Source: Candidatus Bathyarchaeota archaeon (GTDB lineage: Archaea; Thermoproteota; Bathyarchaeia; JAPDIZ01). From it: a stretch of DNA of 64,000 nucleotides. The notes beneath the pieces were generated by a model that was not told the origin of the DNA, made no database searches, and was given only the letters and a program-made list of their open reading frames with translations. The stretch lies in assembly GCA_029259355.1 (NCBI GenBank), contig JAPDIZ010000002.1, forward strand, positions 310,001-374,000, in the 5' to 3' direction. This document shows, piece after piece, positions 1 through 9,435 of the stretch (within the stretch, counting starts at the first letter, position 1; every line of letters starts with the position of its first letter). Made by a program: the position numbers and the translations under genes.

Positions 1-1202
1 CCGCTGGGGTATCTGCTGGGCTGAAGAAGAGGGGGAAAGACTTAGCTCTCATCGTTAACAGCGGAGGAGCTGTTCCAGCCGTGGGCGCGTTCACCTCAAA
101 CCTCGTCAAAGGAGCACCTATCTACGTGACTATGAAGCGCGTGGAGCGTGGGAAGATAGCAGCAATCGTAGCTAACAGCGGCTACTCAAACGTGCTTACG
201 GGTGAGCGAGGAATCAGAGATGCGGAAAGGATGGCTGAGCTAGCTGCGGAGGAGCTGGGCTTAAACAAGGACGAAGTAGCTGTCGCCTCAACCGGGGTCA
301 TAGGAAAGTTCCTCCCAATGGATCGCATAGAGCAAGGCATAAAGGCGGCTGCTAAAACGCTTTCAAGCTCTCGACAAGCTGCTCGAGACGCCGCAGAAGC
401 GATAATGACCACAGACACCTTCCCCAAGGAGTCGGCGGTTAAGCTCGTTCTTAGCAACGGAGCGGAGTGCGTTGTGGCGGGAATGGCTAAGGGAGCTGGC
501 ATGATCGCGCCTAGGCTACGCGTACACCACGCCACAATGCTCTCGTTCATCGTCACAGACGCGTCGGTGGAGCATAGCGCATTACTCTCTCTGTTTAAAA
601 AAGCAGTTGAGCGCTCCTTCAACTGCGTGGTGGTTGACGGGGACCAGAGCACTAGCGACATGGTCTTGCTACTAGCCAACGGCGAAGCGGAGAACCCCAC
701 CATATCTGATCCTCAGCACCCTGATGCCGAATCTCTCTACAGCGCATTGGAGGCCGTTATGCAAGATCTCGCAAAGATGATCGCCAAAGACGGTGAGGGA
801 GCCACCAAGTTCATCGAGATATGCGTTCGCGGAGCAGAGACTTGGGAAGATGCTAGGGCTGTAGCGAGAGCGATCGCGTGCTCTCCACTGGTTAAGACCG
901 CGATCTTTGGAAGAGATCCAAACTGGGGAAGAATAATGGCTGCAGCTGGAAACTCGGGGGTAAACTTCGACCCCAACCGCGTCGAGCTCTACATAGGAAC
1001 TCCTAGCGAACTCGTCCCAGTGCTTGTGGGAGGCGTTCCGTTGGTGCAGCCTAAGAGGGGCTACGGCAGGCTTGGACAGCTCCTAGAGGGGGATCACGTA
1101 AAAGTTGTTTTGGACTTGGGCCTAGGCGGCTCCGAAGCGGTTGTCTGGACTTGTGACATGTCTTACGATTACGTAAGGATCAACGCGGAGTATACCACTT
1201 AG
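1..1202 (+). CDS. argJ: Glutamate N-acetyltransferase / ornithine acetyltransferase (5' partial)
   Basis: ArgJ transfers the acetyl group of N-acetylornithine to glutamate, recycling acetyl in arginine synthesis; some members also use acetyl-CoA. The frame is open from base 3 with coding-like residues ahead of the first GTG at 81, so the true start lies outside the window. The family signature KGAGMIAP and the motif HATMLSFIVTDA are present. The Ala-Thr pair in the second motif is the self-cleavage point that frees the catalytic Thr. Between the Pro of MIAP and that Ala-Thr there are six residues (RLRVHH), where most members have two. argB begins 5 bp downstream and argD follows, so this is an operon. 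Identity is secure; the spacing at the cleavage site is odd. Confidence 0.96.
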   Translation, partial: AGVSAGLKKRGKDLALIVNSGGAVPAVGAFTSNLVKGAPIYVTMKRVERGKIAAIVANSGYSNVLTGERGIRDAERMAELAAEELGLNKDEVAVASTGVIGKFLPMDRIEQGIKAAAKTLSSSRQAARDAAEAIMTTDTFPKESAVKLVLSNGAECVVAGMAKGAGMIAPRLRVHHATMLSFIVTDASVEHSALLSLFKKAVERSFNCVVVDGDQSTSDMVLLLANGEAENPTISDPQHPDAESLYSALEAVMQDLAKMIAKDGEGATKFIEICVRGAETWEDARAVARAIACSPLVKTAIFGRDPNWGRIMAAAGNSGVNFDPNRVELYIGTPSELVPVLVGGVPLVQPKRGYGRLGQLLEGDHVKVVLDLGLGGSEAVVWTCDMSYDYVRINAEYTT

Positions 1203-1207
1203 GGGGT

Positions 1208-2122
1208 TTGGGCTTGGTTGAGCCGAGTGAGAAGCTGAAGGCCGAGACCATAGTTGAGGCCCTCCCCTACATGAGGAGGTTTTACGACAAAGTATTCGTA
1301 GTGAAGGTTGGGGGAAGCGCGCTAACCAATCCCTCGCTTAGAGACGCCATAGCCCAAGACCTCGTCTTGCTTAGGATAATAGGCATAAAGCCCGTCGTAG
1401 TGCACGGCGGGGGTCCCGAGATCTCCGAGCTTGTTAGGAAGTACCTGAAGAGAGAGCCTGTATTTGTTAAGGGGCTGAGAGTGACCGATGAGGAAACTAT
1501 GGAGATTGTAGAAATGGTTCTACTAGGCAAGATAAACCGCGAAATCGTTACCGCGATTCAGAGGCATGGGGGAAAAGCCGTCGGGATTTCAGGAAAAGAT
1601 GACAACTTCATATTGGCTAGGAAATCCCCGCCAGCGCGGGTGATTGATGAGGAAACGGGCGAGGAAAAGCTGGTGGATCTTGGGCTTGTAGGCGAGGTAG
1701 AGTTAGTGAACCCAGAACTGGTTAACGTCCTATGCGATAGGGGGTTCATCCCCGTGGTGTCGCCTATAGGCGTTGACAACGAAGGGCGTAGTCTAAACAT
1801 AAACGCAGACATCGCTGCAGGACACATAGCCGTAGCAACCAACGCGGAAAAGCTAATCATGCTCACCAACGTACCGGGCATTCTCCTACGCCCAGAAGAC
1901 TCCTCAACACTCATAACTCAAGCAACTGTTGCAGAGGCAAAGGAGCTTATCCGAAGGGGCGTGGTAGCGGGGGGCATGATCCCAAAGGTTAATGCGTGCC
2001 TCTTCGCCATTGAGCGAGGTGTTAGGCGAGCTCATATAGTCGATGGGCGAATACCCCATTCACTCCTTCTCGAAGTGTTCACGGACAAGGGAATAGGAAC
2101 CATGATCATTCCGGGTGAGTAG
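1208..2122 (+). CDS. argB: Acetylglutamate kinase
   Basis: Amino-acid kinase family enzyme that phosphorylates the side-chain carboxylate of N-acetylglutamate with ATP, the second arginine step. The N-terminal KVGGSAL loop and VVHGGGPEI motif bind phosphates. SLNINADIAAGHIA and the C-terminal GGMIPKV segment are typical of ArgB. About 304 residues is normal length. The start is TTG 1208 or TTG 1214, just after a GGGGG ribosome-site-like run. A second family member at 14248 (lysZ) lies in the LysW cluster. Position next to argJ and argD argues that this copy acts on the acetylated substrate. ArgB enzymes are often feedback-inhibited by arginine, which cannot be judged here. Confidence 0.95.
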   Translation: MGLVEPSEKLKAETIVEALPYMRRFYDKVFVVKVGGSALTNPSLRDAIAQDLVLLRIIGIKPVVVHGGGPEISELVRKYLKREPVFVKGLRVTDEETMEIVEMVLLGKINREIVTAIQRHGGKAVGISGKDDNFILARKSPPARVIDEETGEEKLVDLGLVGEVELVNPELVNVLCDRGFIPVVSPIGVDNEGRSLNINADIAAGHIAVATNAEKLIMLTNVPGILLRPEDSSTLITQATVAEAKELIRRGVVAGGMIPKVNACLFAIERGVRRAHIVDGRIPHSLLLEVFTDKGIGTMIIPGE

Positions 2123-2124
2123 CT

Positions 2125-3342
2125 ATGGGGCTCTCGTCTAGAGACGTGGTCGAGATCGAGTCTAAGTACTACGCGCCTGTGTACAGCAGGCTTCCCATAG
2201 TCATCGCTAGGGGAAGCGGTTCGCGCGTCTGGGATCTGGAGGGAAAGTGCTACATAGACATGGTTGCTGGCATCGCAGTGAACTCGGTGGGGCATTGCCA
2301 CCCAAAAGTCGTCGAGGCTATTAGGAAGCAGGCTGGAGAGCTCATCCACTGCTCAAACCTCTACTACAACGTTCCACAGGTAGAGCTTGCGCAACTATTG
2401 GTGGAGAAAGTTTTGCCCAAAGGGCTCGATAATGTTTTCTTCGGCAACTCAGGAGCAGAAGCTATTGAGGGAGCGCTTAAGCTAGCTAGAAAGCACACGG
2501 GGAGAAAAGAGTTCGTCGCTGCCTACGGCTCGTTTCACGGCAGAACGTATGGAGCTCTGAGCATAACAGGGCAGGAGAAGTACCAGAAGGGATACGAGCC
2601 ACTTCTCCCAGGCGTGAAGTTCGTCAGATACGGCGATGCAGGAGAACTTAGGAAAGCTGTATCCGAGGAAACCGCTGCTGTCATCTTGGAGCCTATACAG
2701 GGAGAGGGTGGTGTCAGAGTTCCGCCCACTGGTTACCTCAAGGAAGTTCGCGAGATATGCGACGAAAAGGGCGCTTTGCTGATCCTAGACGAGATACAGA
2801 CTGGCTTTGGAAGAACTGGAGCGATGTTTGCTTGCCAACACGAAGGCATCGTCCCCGACATACTGTGTATGGCTAAGGCGATGGGAGGGGGTTTTCCCAT
2901 AGGAGCGTTCGCCGCCTCAACTGAGCTGATGTCCTCTTTCGGAAGAGCTGGTCATGCTTCAACCTTTGGCGGAAACGCCTTAGCCTGCGCAGCTGCAAAA
3001 GCCGCTATAGAGGTGATAATCGAAGAGAAGCTAGTAGATAGAGCGAGAGAAGTTGGAGACTACCTAATTTCGAGCTTGCGTAAGGTAGCTGTCGAGTTCG
3101 AAGGAATGATTGAAGAAGTTAGGGGTCGTGGGCTCATGATCGGCGTTGAGCTGCGAGAAGGGCAAGTCGCTAACAAGGTGTTGCGAGAAGCTTTGGAGAG
3201 AGGGGTTATAGTGAACGTGACCTCCGACAAAGTCGTTCGCTTGGTTCCGCCGCTAGTCATTCCGAAGGAGGACGTTGACCGCTTCCTCGAAGTCTTTGCC
3301 GAGTGCTTAAGGGCCTGCTTTAGCCCCTCCAGTACTCCCTAA
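2125..3342 (+). CDS. argD: Acetylornithine aminotransferase
   Basis: Class-III PLP aminotransferase converting N-acetylglutamate semialdehyde to N-acetylornithine with glutamate as amino donor. [14 protein letters not shown] carries the PLP-binding Asp, and [14 protein letters not shown] holds the Schiff-base Lys. Length (405 residues) is normal. It begins 2 bp after argB, so the two are co-transcribed. The last ~23 bp overlap the 3' end of the convergent AbrB-ACT gene. It is paralogous to lysJ at 15059. The assignment to arginine rather than lysine rests on the argJ-argB context. The preceding step needs an acetylglutamyl-phosphate reductase (argC), which is not seen beside it. Confidence 0.94.
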   Translation: MGLSSRDVVEIESKYYAPVYSRLPIVIARGSGSRVWDLEGKCYIDMVAGIAVNSVGHCHPKVVEAIRKQAGELIHCSNLYYNVPQVELAQLLVEKVLPKGLDNVFFGNSGAEAIEGALKLARKHTGRKEFVAAYGSFHGRTYGALSITGQEKYQKGYEPLLPGVKFVRYGDAGELRKAVSEETAAVILEPIQGEGGVRVPPTGYLKEVREICDEKGALLILDEIQTGFGRTGAMFACQHEGIVPDILCMAKAMGGGFPIGAFAASTELMSSFGRAGHASTFGGNALACAAAKAAIEVIIEEKLVDRAREVGDYLISSLRKVAVEFEGMIEEVRGRGLMIGVELREGQVANKVLREALERGVIVNVTSDKVVRLVPPLVIPKEDVDRFLEVFAECLRACFSPSSTP

Positions 3343-3748
3343 TCTCAACAGCTTGTGCCTTCCCTTCGTTCAATATCCTCTCCTTAAGCACGTCCATATC
3401 AACACTGCACTTTGAGACATCAGCAACGGCTATCCACTCTGCATATTCTCCACGCCTTATGGTCCTAGACTCTGTGTGGAGAAGGTCTACGTTGGCGTCT
3501 GCCAGCACATTGGCCACCCTCGCCAAAGCCCCGGGGACATCTGTTAGCTTTATCCGAAACTCCATCAGCCTTGCTTCAGGGTCTGCGAACGGTGTCAGCA
3601 AAACCTCTCCCCTATCCAAGTCTGCGATGAGCATGAGGTACATGCCCTCTCTGAAGCCAAGCGCTTCTCTAACAGACTGTGGTATTAGCACCCTTCCCTT
3701 GGAGTCTAGCCTAATTAGCTCGCTCATCCTCAACGCAGACACCATCAA
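3320..3748 (-). CDS. AbrB-type DNA-binding protein with C-terminal ACT domain
   Basis: Residues ~8-52 form a SpoVT/AbrB swapped-hairpin domain (IRLDSKGRVLIPQSVREAL), normally a dimeric DNA binder. Residues ~63-138 form an ACT domain (KLTDVPGALARVANVLADANVD), which usually binds an amino acid. Together they suggest an amino-acid-responsive regulator. The gene lies convergent to argD and divergent from the histidine operon, so the shared upstream region 3749-3835 is a likely target and ligand histidine or arginine is plausible (inference). The start may instead be ATG 3727, which begins exactly at the AbrB domain. A palindromic TTAA-centred TATA-like box at ~3772 could serve both directions. 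Confidence 0.85.
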   Translation of the reverse strand: MMVSALRMSELIRLDSKGRVLIPQSVREALGFREGMYLMLIADLDRGEVLLTPFADPEARLMEFRIKLTDVPGALARVANVLADANVDLLHTESRTIRRGEYAEWIAVADVSKCSVDMDVLKERILNEGKAQAVEIREYWRG

Positions 3749-3771
3749 TTCTTTTCAACTTCAAGGCAACG

Positions 3772-3801
3772 CTTAAATAGTTTGTGGGAAATTTGTGGGA
3801 A
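3772..3801 (+). promoter_or_regulatory. TATA-like box and phased repeat operator ahead of hisC
   Basis: CTTAAATA at 3772-3779 resembles an archaeal TATA box. Immediately after it the 10-mer TTTGTGGGAA occurs twice, at 3781-3790 and 3792-3801, so the copies are spaced 11 bp apart, one helical turn. They fall between the box and the expected initiation point (~3803). A protein bound there would block initiation. The divergent AbrB-ACT gene is the obvious candidate binder (inference). Confidence 0.55.
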
Positions 3802-3835
3802 CAAGCCCATTGCAGTCCCACAGAGGAATCAGGGC

Positions 3836-4891
3836 ATGTTCCCCAAGCCAAGGCAAGAAGTGCTCAACGCTCCTCCGCTGACCGTTCCAGCTAAGCTTGA
3901 AGGAGTTGTGAGGCTTAACCTAAACGAAAACCCCTATGGACCCTCGCCGAAGGTGGTGGAGAGACTAAGATCTCTCGCTGGAAAAGTAAGCAGGTACCCC
4001 TCCCCAGATCCAAGCGATCTCTGTCAGAGAATAGCTGAATACGTAGGCGTAGACCCCGAGAACGTGGTAGTAACTGCAGGTGGAGACGAAGCCATAGACC
4101 TTCTCTTCAAAGTGTTTATCAACCCAGGAGATGAGGTTGTCATCACAACCCCAACCTTCGACGTGTATGAGGCAAGAGCTTCTCTTTACGGAGGAGTCCC
4201 CAAGTTTGCCCTGCGAGGAACAGGTTTCGATATCCTAGTCGAAGAGGTCGCTAAACAGATATCGCCGAGGACAAAAGCCGTGTTCGTCTGCAGCCCAAAC
4301 AACCCTACGGGAAACGCTACACCGCTTGGCGTTTTGAAGAAACTGGCTGAGCTCTCTCCAATCCTTGTAGTGGATGAGGCGTATGTTGAATTCTCTAACG
4401 GCTCGTGCGTAGGCCTAGTGAATGATTTCGACAACGTTGTAGTACTCAGAACGTTCTCCAAGGCTTTTGGGCTAGCGGGGCTGAGAATCGGCTACGCGAT
4501 AGCCTGTGAGCAGTTGGTTGAGCTGATGAAGAAAGCCAAGCTCCCCTTTAACACCAGCACCCTAGCTCAGCAAGCAGCTCTTGCCGCATTAGACGACTTG
4601 GGCTACGTCAAGTGGGTGGTTGAAGAGGTGAAAAAGGGGAGAGACCTTCTCTATAGGGGTATGGAAGCCTTAAGTGGAGTTAAGCCCTACCAGTCTCAAG
4701 CCAACTTTTTGCTTGTAGAGGTGAGCAGCTCAGCAAGCGAGCTACACAATCGCCTTCTCGAGAAAGGGATAGCGGTTAGGCTCCTTAGAAATAGAGGGCT
4801 TGTTCCCGATCGATTCCTCCGGGTCACGGTGGGGCTACGAGAGGAAAACGAGTTGTTTCTAGAAGCTCTTGAGGAGGTTTTGAGCAGTTGA
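3836..4891 (+). CDS. hisC: Histidinol-phosphate aminotransferase
   Basis: Class-I/II PLP aminotransferase that converts imidazole-acetol phosphate to histidinol phosphate using glutamate. LNLNENPYGPSP near the N-terminus, CSPNNPTGN, VDEAYVEF and RTFSKAFGLAGLRIGY (Schiff-base Lys) are characteristic of HisC. The frame is open back to TTG 3782, but a TATA-like box at 3772-3779 would place initiation near 3803. ATG 3836 is therefore the more likely start (351 residues). This is the first gene of the nine-gene histidine operon; hisG overlaps its stop codon. Confidence 0.94.
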   Translation: MFPKPRQEVLNAPPLTVPAKLEGVVRLNLNENPYGPSPKVVERLRSLAGKVSRYPSPDPSDLCQRIAEYVGVDPENVVVTAGGDEAIDLLFKVFINPGDEVVITTPTFDVYEARASLYGGVPKFALRGTGFDILVEEVAKQISPRTKAVFVCSPNNPTGNATPLGVLKKLAELSPILVVDEAYVEFSNGSCVGLVNDFDNVVVLRTFSKAFGLAGLRIGYAIACEQLVELMKKAKLPFNTSTLAQQAALAALDDLGYVKWVVEEVKKGRDLLYRGMEALSGVKPYQSQANFLLVEVSSSASELHNRLLEKGIAVRLLRNRGLVPDRFLRVTVGLREENELFLEALEEVLSS

Positions 4892-5754
4892 CGGAAATAG
4901 AGCTCGCCGTGCCAAACAAGGGTAGGTTGAGAGAGCCCACCATGGATATGCTTAGGAAAGCGGGGATCATCCCCATCGACTTAGATGAGCAAGCGCTCTA
5001 CGCAAGGACAGTCGACCCAGAGATCAGACTCGTTTTTGTGAGGGCTGCAGACGTGCCTAAGTTCGTCGAGGAGGGAGTCGCTGATCTCGGAGTGACTGGC
5101 TACGACTTCGTCGTGGATAGCGGAGCTGACGTTGAGGAGCTGCTCGACCTTAGATATGGGAGCGCTAAAATTGTTGTAGCTGTTCCCGAGTCTTCGGGTA
5201 TAGCTTCCATTGACGACATCCCTGAGGGGGCTAAGGTAGCAACAAAGCTCGTCAACATCGCTAGGAAGTTCTTCGATGAACGAGGCAAGTGGGTGGAAGT
5301 CATCAGGATAAGCGGCGCTGCTGAGATAATGCCCCACCTAGGAGTGTCGCAGGTAGTGGTGGATGTGATGAGCACAGGAGCTACGCTGAAAACCCATGGG
5401 CTACGCGTAATCCATGTGATAATGGAGACTTCTGCTAGGCTCATAGGAAACAGGGAGAGTATTAGCCGAAAAAGAGCCAAGGTTCGCGAGATAGTTATGG
5501 CGATAGAGAGCGTGATGCGTGCGCAAGGTAAGAAGCTCATCATGATGAACGTCCCCCAAGAAGTCCTCTCGATAGTCACCATGATCCTGCCAGCGATGGC
5601 TGGCCCAACCGTTGCGAAGGTCGAAGCTCCTGAGCCTATGTGGGAGGTGTACAGCGTTGTGGACGAAGACGAAGTGTATAGAGTAGTTTCAGCAGTTAAA
5701 AAAGCGGGGGCAAGAGACATCCTCGTAATACCCATCGAGAGGATTATTCCGTAG
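4888..5754 (+). CDS. hisG: ATP phosphoribosyltransferase, long form
   Basis: First committed step of histidine synthesis: ATP plus PRPP gives phosphoribosyl-ATP. LAVPNKGRLREPTMDML begins the catalytic lobe, and the PRPP-loop-like segment DVMSTGATLKTHGL lies near residue 155. The 288-residue length and the C-terminal ~75 residues (PEPMWEVYSVVDEDEVY onward) match the HisG-long form. That tail is an ACT-like regulatory domain allowing histidine feedback inhibition without HisZ. It starts with TTG inside the hisC stop (TTGA overlap), implying coupled translation. Confidence 0.95.
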   Translation: MTEIELAVPNKGRLREPTMDMLRKAGIIPIDLDEQALYARTVDPEIRLVFVRAADVPKFVEEGVADLGVTGYDFVVDSGADVEELLDLRYGSAKIVVAVPESSGIASIDDIPEGAKVATKLVNIARKFFDERGKWVEVIRISGAAEIMPHLGVSQVVVDVMSTGATLKTHGLRVIHVIMETSARLIGNRESISRKRAKVREIVMAIESVMRAQGKKLIMMNVPQEVLSIVTMILPAMAGPTVAKVEAPEPMWEVYSVVDEDEVYRVVSAVKKAGARDILVIPIERIIP

Positions 5755-5764
5755 GGTGCTCCTT

Positions 5765-6484
5765 ATGCTCGTCATACCAAGCATAGACATAATGGGTGGC
5801 AAGTGCGTCAAGCTGGTAGGCGGAAGACCCGGCACGGGAATAGAGGTATCTCCCAACCCCGTTGAGGTGGCTAGGTACTGGGTTGAGCAGGGAGCTGAGC
5901 TACTGCACGTCGTAGACTTAGACGCAGCTATCTATGGAAGATCTAACAACCTTGATGTGATTGCTGAAGTGCTTAGAAGCGTGGAAATTCCCGTACAAGT
6001 AGGAGGGGGGATTCGCAGCAAAAGCAGAGCCAGAAAGCTGGTGGAGCTCGGCGCTGAAAGGGTGGTCGTTGGAACAGCGGTTGCCGAAAACCCGAGGATG
6101 TTGCCTGAGTATGCGGATGCGATTGGCGCTGAGAAGCTGGTGGTAGCCCTAGACTCTATCAAGGGGTGCGTAGTCAAGCGTGGCTGGAGGGAGGGTGTGG
6201 GAAAAAGTGCTGTAGACTTCGTCAAAGGCATTGACCACAACCCCTTCGCCGCATACCTCTACACTGAGGTGAGCGTTGAGGGTAGGTTGGCCGGAATTCT
6301 AGAGGAGGTTGTGAAGCAGCTAATCTCCTCCACCAAAAAGCCCATCATATACTCGGGCGGTGTTTCATCGCTTAGTGATTTGGAGAAGCTTAGAGATGTT
6401 GGGGTTTGGGGAGTAATCGTCGGAATGGCTCTGTACAAGGGATTGTTTTCACTCGCGGAGGCTGTGGAGGTAGCCAGAGGATGA
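5765..6484 (+). CDS. hisA: Phosphoribosylformimino-AICAR-phosphate isomerase
   Basis: TIM-barrel isomerase opening the ribose ring of ProFAR to PRFAR. VIPSIDIMGGKCVKLVGG contains the first catalytic Asp, and LHVVDLDAAIYG and VQVGGGIRSK match the half-barrel repeats shared with HisF. ATG 5765 gives the usual N-terminus; a GTG at 5756 would add three residues. The length (~240) is normal. Its stop overlaps the hisB start as ATGA. The sequence is HisA-type rather than the bifunctional PriA type, since trp genes are absent nearby, though bifunctionality cannot be excluded. Confidence 0.94.
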   Translation: MLVIPSIDIMGGKCVKLVGGRPGTGIEVSPNPVEVARYWVEQGAELLHVVDLDAAIYGRSNNLDVIAEVLRSVEIPVQVGGGIRSKSRARKLVELGAERVVVGTAVAENPRMLPEYADAIGAEKLVVALDSIKGCVVKRGWREGVGKSAVDFVKGIDHNPFAAYLYTEVSVEGRLAGILEEVVKQLISSTKKPIIYSGGVSSLSDLEKLRDVGVWGVIVGMALYKGLFSLAEAVEVARG

Positions 6485-7068
6485 GGTCTGCTAACGTAGT
6501 CAGGGAGACAGCTGAAACGCGAGTTCAGGTGGAGCTTCTTTTAGACGGCGTAGGCGAAGCTAGGGTTTCTACCCCCTGTAGCTTCCTCAATCATCTCCTA
6601 GGAGCGTTCGCAAAGCACGGGCTCTTCGACCTACGAGTAGAAGCAGAGGCGAGAATTGATCCCGACTTACACCACACAATAGAGGACGTAGCCATCGCAC
6701 TTGGGCAAGCATTCGACGAAGCGCTAGGCGATAGAGTGGGGATAAGCAGGTTTGGGTACGCAATCATCCCAATGGATGATTCCCTAATCTTGGTGTCGGT
6801 TGATTGCGGCGGAAGACCCTACGTAAGCGTAAAGGCTACGTTTTCGAAGACGCGGATCGGAGATTTCGATACTGATATGGTAGAGCACTTCATCAGGTCT
6901 TTAGCGAACTCTTCGAGAACAACAATCCACGTCCTTGAGCTGTCGGGCTCAAACGACCACCACAAAGCAGAAGCTATCTTCAAGGCGCTTGGTGTCGCGA
7001 TGAAGAACGCTATAGAGCTTCAGCCTCGCGCAGGTGGTCGCGTACCCAGTCAGAAGGGGGTCATCTAG
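6481..7068 (+). CDS. hisB: Imidazoleglycerol-phosphate dehydratase
   Basis: Manganese enzyme dehydrating imidazole glycerol phosphate to imidazole-acetol phosphate. The metal-binding His clusters are visible: FLNHLLGAFAKHG, DLHHTIEDVAIALGQA, DMVEHFIRSLA and SNDHHKAEAIFKALG. With ATG 6481 it has 195 residues, the normal monofunctional length, so it carries no fused histidinol-phosphatase domain. The start overlaps the hisA stop. hisF begins at the base after its stop. Confidence 0.95.
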   Translation: MRSANVVRETAETRVQVELLLDGVGEARVSTPCSFLNHLLGAFAKHGLFDLRVEAEARIDPDLHHTIEDVAIALGQAFDEALGDRVGISRFGYAIIPMDDSLILVSVDCGGRPYVSVKATFSKTRIGDFDTDMVEHFIRSLANSSRTTIHVLELSGSNDHHKAEAIFKALGVAMKNAIELQPRAGGRVPSQKGVI

Positions 7069-7827
7069 TTGCTCACAAAGAGGATAATCCCCTGCCTAGA
7101 CGTCCTCAACGGAAGGGTGGTCAAAGGGGTTAGATTCGTAAACCTAAGGGATGCGGGGGATCCCGCTGAGCTTGCGCGAGCATACGACGAGCAGGGTGCA
7201 GATGAGGTGGTTTTTCTCGACATAGGAGCTTCTCCAGAGGGCAGAAAAGCAATGATCGAAGTAGTTGAGCGGACAGCTGAGCAGCTCTTCATACCCCTAA
7301 CGGTCGGGGGTGGGATACGGAGCTTGGATGACATAACCAATTTGCTAAACGCTGGAGCGGACAAGGTCTCGATAAACACAGCTGCTGTTGAGAACCCTCT
7401 TCTCGTTAGAGAGGCTTCAAGAAAGTTTGGGAAGCAGTGCATTGTAGTGGCGATAGATGCGAAGCGCGTAGGTCGTGGAAGGTGGGAGGTCTATACCTAT
7501 GGAGCGAGGAAGCCCACTGGCCTAAACGCTGTTGAGTGGGCGAAGAGGGTTGAGGAGCTTGGTGCCGGGGAGATACTCCTCACAAGCATCGACACCGATG
7601 GCACCCAAGACGGCTACGATTTAGAACTCACTAGAGCTGTGTGTGACGCAGTCAACATACCAGTCATCGCCTCCGGAGGGGCTGGGAAGCCAGAGCACTT
7701 CGCTGAGGTCTTCTTGAGGACGGGGGCTGATGCCGCGCTAGCAGCTTCAATCTTCCACTACGGAGCGTACTCTGTGGGAGAAGTAAAGAGGTTCCTTGCT
7801 GAGCACGGCATTCCCGTTAGGCTTTAG
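7069..7827 (+). CDS. hisF: Imidazole glycerol phosphate synthase, cyclase subunit
   Basis: TIM-barrel cyclase that joins PRFAR with ammonia from HisH to form imidazole glycerol phosphate and [23 protein letters not shown] contains the catalytic Asp11-equivalent. [26 protein letters not shown] (second catalytic Asp) and [13 protein letters not shown] are canonical. The start is TTG directly after the hisB stop. Its partner HisH is encoded at 9436, separated by hisD and hisE. Confidence 0.96.
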   Translation: MLTKRIIPCLDVLNGRVVKGVRFVNLRDAGDPAELARAYDEQGADEVVFLDIGASPEGRKAMIEVVERTAEQLFIPLTVGGGIRSLDDITNLLNAGADKVSINTAAVENPLLVREASRKFGKQCIVVAIDAKRVGRGRWEVYTYGARKPTGLNAVEWAKRVEELGAGEILLTSIDTDGTQDGYDLELTRAVCDAVNIPVIASGGAGKPEHFAEVFLRTGADAALAASIFHYGAYSVGEVKRFLAEHGIPVRL

Positions 7828-7839
7828 GAGGTTTGTTTC

Positions 7840-9168
7840 TTGGTTGAGGTGTTTTTTGGGAACTTGAGCGAGCTCTCGGGAGAAGATAGGGAGCGCATAC
7901 TCAGCCGAGCAGGGCTAAGCGTAAGAGAGGTAGTTCCCAAGGTCGCGAAAATAGTTGAGGACGTTAGGAGGAGAGGAGATAGAGCGCTAATCAAATATAC
8001 GCGGATGTTCGATGGGGTTAGGCTCTCTAAAAGGAGGATAAAGGTCTCGCAGCGAGAGATAAAGGAAGCTTACAAGAAGATACCCGATGAGGTGGTCCAA
8101 GCTCTTAGAGCAGCTGCTAAGAACATAGAGCGTTTCCATAGAGCTCTCATTCCTCCGAAGATGTGGATGCAGGAAATCTCCACTGGCGTATCAGTTGGGC
8201 AGATATGGGCTCCGATAGAGTCTGTTGGGCTATACGTGCCCGGAGGGCTCGCAGCCTACCCATCCACAGTCCTCATGACGGCCATACCAGCTAGGGTAGC
8301 GGGAGTCGAGAAAGTTATCGCCTGCACACCGCCAGCAAGCGATGGAAGCGCAAACCCAGCAGTGTTAGTGGCGTCGGACATAGCAGGAGTAGACGAGGTG
8401 TATCGCGTAGGCGGTGCGCAAGCAATAGCTGCTATGGCGTATGGAACAGAAACCATCCCAAGGGTTCAGAAGATAGTTGGACCCGGGAACATCTACATAA
8501 CCGCTGCAAAGATCTTGGTGTACGGCGATGTTGATATAGACTTCCCAGCTGGTCCAAGCGAGATAATGATCGTCGCTGACGAATCAGCTAACCCGGAGTG
8601 GGTTGCAGCCGACTTGCTATCGCAAGCGGAACACGACCCAGAGGCAGCTGCGGTTTTGGTGACGACGAGCGAGAAGTTAGCGAGGGAAGTTTTGGGGGCT
8701 ATGGAGAGGAGGCTTCCCAAGCTCAAGAACAGAGAGGTGATTGAGAGGTCACTTAAGTCTCACGGCGCCATACTGGTGGCGAAAAGTGTTGAGGAGGCTA
8801 TGGACTTCGCCAACGAGTACGCTCCCGAACACCTCTGCCTCTTTCTCAAAAACCCGCTCGAGGCTGTAGCACTCGTCAAAAACGCTGGATCGGTGTTCAT
8901 AGGCCAATACTCCACCGTCCCAGCTGGAGACTACTGCACAGGAGCAAACCATGTACTGCCCACTGGCGGTGCAGCGAAGTTTACTGGAGGGTTATCTACC
9001 GAGCACTTTCTAAAGAAGATGACCATTCAGCAAGTCACTGAGAAGGGGCTTCGAGAGCTTAGGAAGACCATAGTCGTACTCTCACACTCTGAGGGCTTAG
9101 ACGCTCACGCCGCCGCTGTCGAAGAGAGGTTTATAGGAAGTGAGCGGTTTGAGCGCCCAGATCCTTGA
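7840..9168 (+). CDS. hisD: Histidinol dehydrogenase
   Basis: Zinc, NAD-dependent four-electron oxidation of histidinol to histidine, the final step. [33 protein letters not shown], the zinc-ligand segment [10 protein letters not shown] and [16 protein letters not shown] are family hallmarks. The length (442) is normal. TTG 7840 follows a GGAGGT ribosome site. The last 29 bp overlap hisE, as is common in compact operons. Confidence 0.96.
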   Translation: MVEVFFGNLSELSGEDRERILSRAGLSVREVVPKVAKIVEDVRRRGDRALIKYTRMFDGVRLSKRRIKVSQREIKEAYKKIPDEVVQALRAAAKNIERFHRALIPPKMWMQEISTGVSVGQIWAPIESVGLYVPGGLAAYPSTVLMTAIPARVAGVEKVIACTPPASDGSANPAVLVASDIAGVDEVYRVGGAQAIAAMAYGTETIPRVQKIVGPGNIYITAAKILVYGDVDIDFPAGPSEIMIVADESANPEWVAADLLSQAEHDPEAAAVLVTTSEKLAREVLGAMERRLPKLKNREVIERSLKSHGAILVAKSVEEAMDFANEYAPEHLCLFLKNPLEAVALVKNAGSVFIGQYSTVPAGDYCTGANHVLPTGGAAKFTGGLSTEHFLKKMTIQQVTEKGLRELRKTIVVLSHSEGLDAHAAAVEERFIGSERFERPDP

Positions 9169-9433
9169 AGAGGTTTTCTCCATCATTAAAGATAGGCGGG
9201 ACAATCCGCGAGAAGGCTCTTACGTAAGCAGCCTCATACGCGGGGGAGAGGATGCTATTCTGAAGAAAGTTGGAGAAGAAAGCGCCGAGGTAATACTAGC
9301 TGCAAAAGGAGGTTCTAAAGACGATGTCGTTCACGAAGTAGCTGACTTAATCTTCCACCTCATGATCTTGCTAGCGTACAAATGGGTGGAGATTAGTGAG
9401 GTCTTCGAGGAGTTGGCTAGAAGGAGGAGGTAG
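9140..9433 (+). CDS. hisE: Phosphoribosyl-ATP pyrophosphatase
   Basis: Small all-alpha MazG-like enzyme that removes pyrophosphate from phosphoribosyl-ATP. REGSYVSSLIRGGEDAILKK followed by GEESAEVILAA and VVHEVADLIFHLMILL shows the acidic metal-binding helices. It is encoded separately from hisI, unlike the HisIE fusion of many bacteria. A GTG start lies inside hisD. A strong AAGGAGGAGG run at its 3' end acts as the ribosome site for hisH. Confidence 0.94.
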   Translation: MSGLSAQILEEVFSIIKDRRDNPREGSYVSSLIRGGEDAILKKVGEESAEVILAAKGGSKDDVVHEVADLIFHLMILLAYKWVEISEVFEELARRRR

Positions 9434-9435
9434 CT

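Noticed and set aside
5100-5735. Long open frame antisense to hisG (and similar ones across the his, lys and thr genes)
   Set aside because: Mirror of codon bias in the real gene; Ser/Thr/Ile-rich low-complexity translation with no motif or ribosome site.
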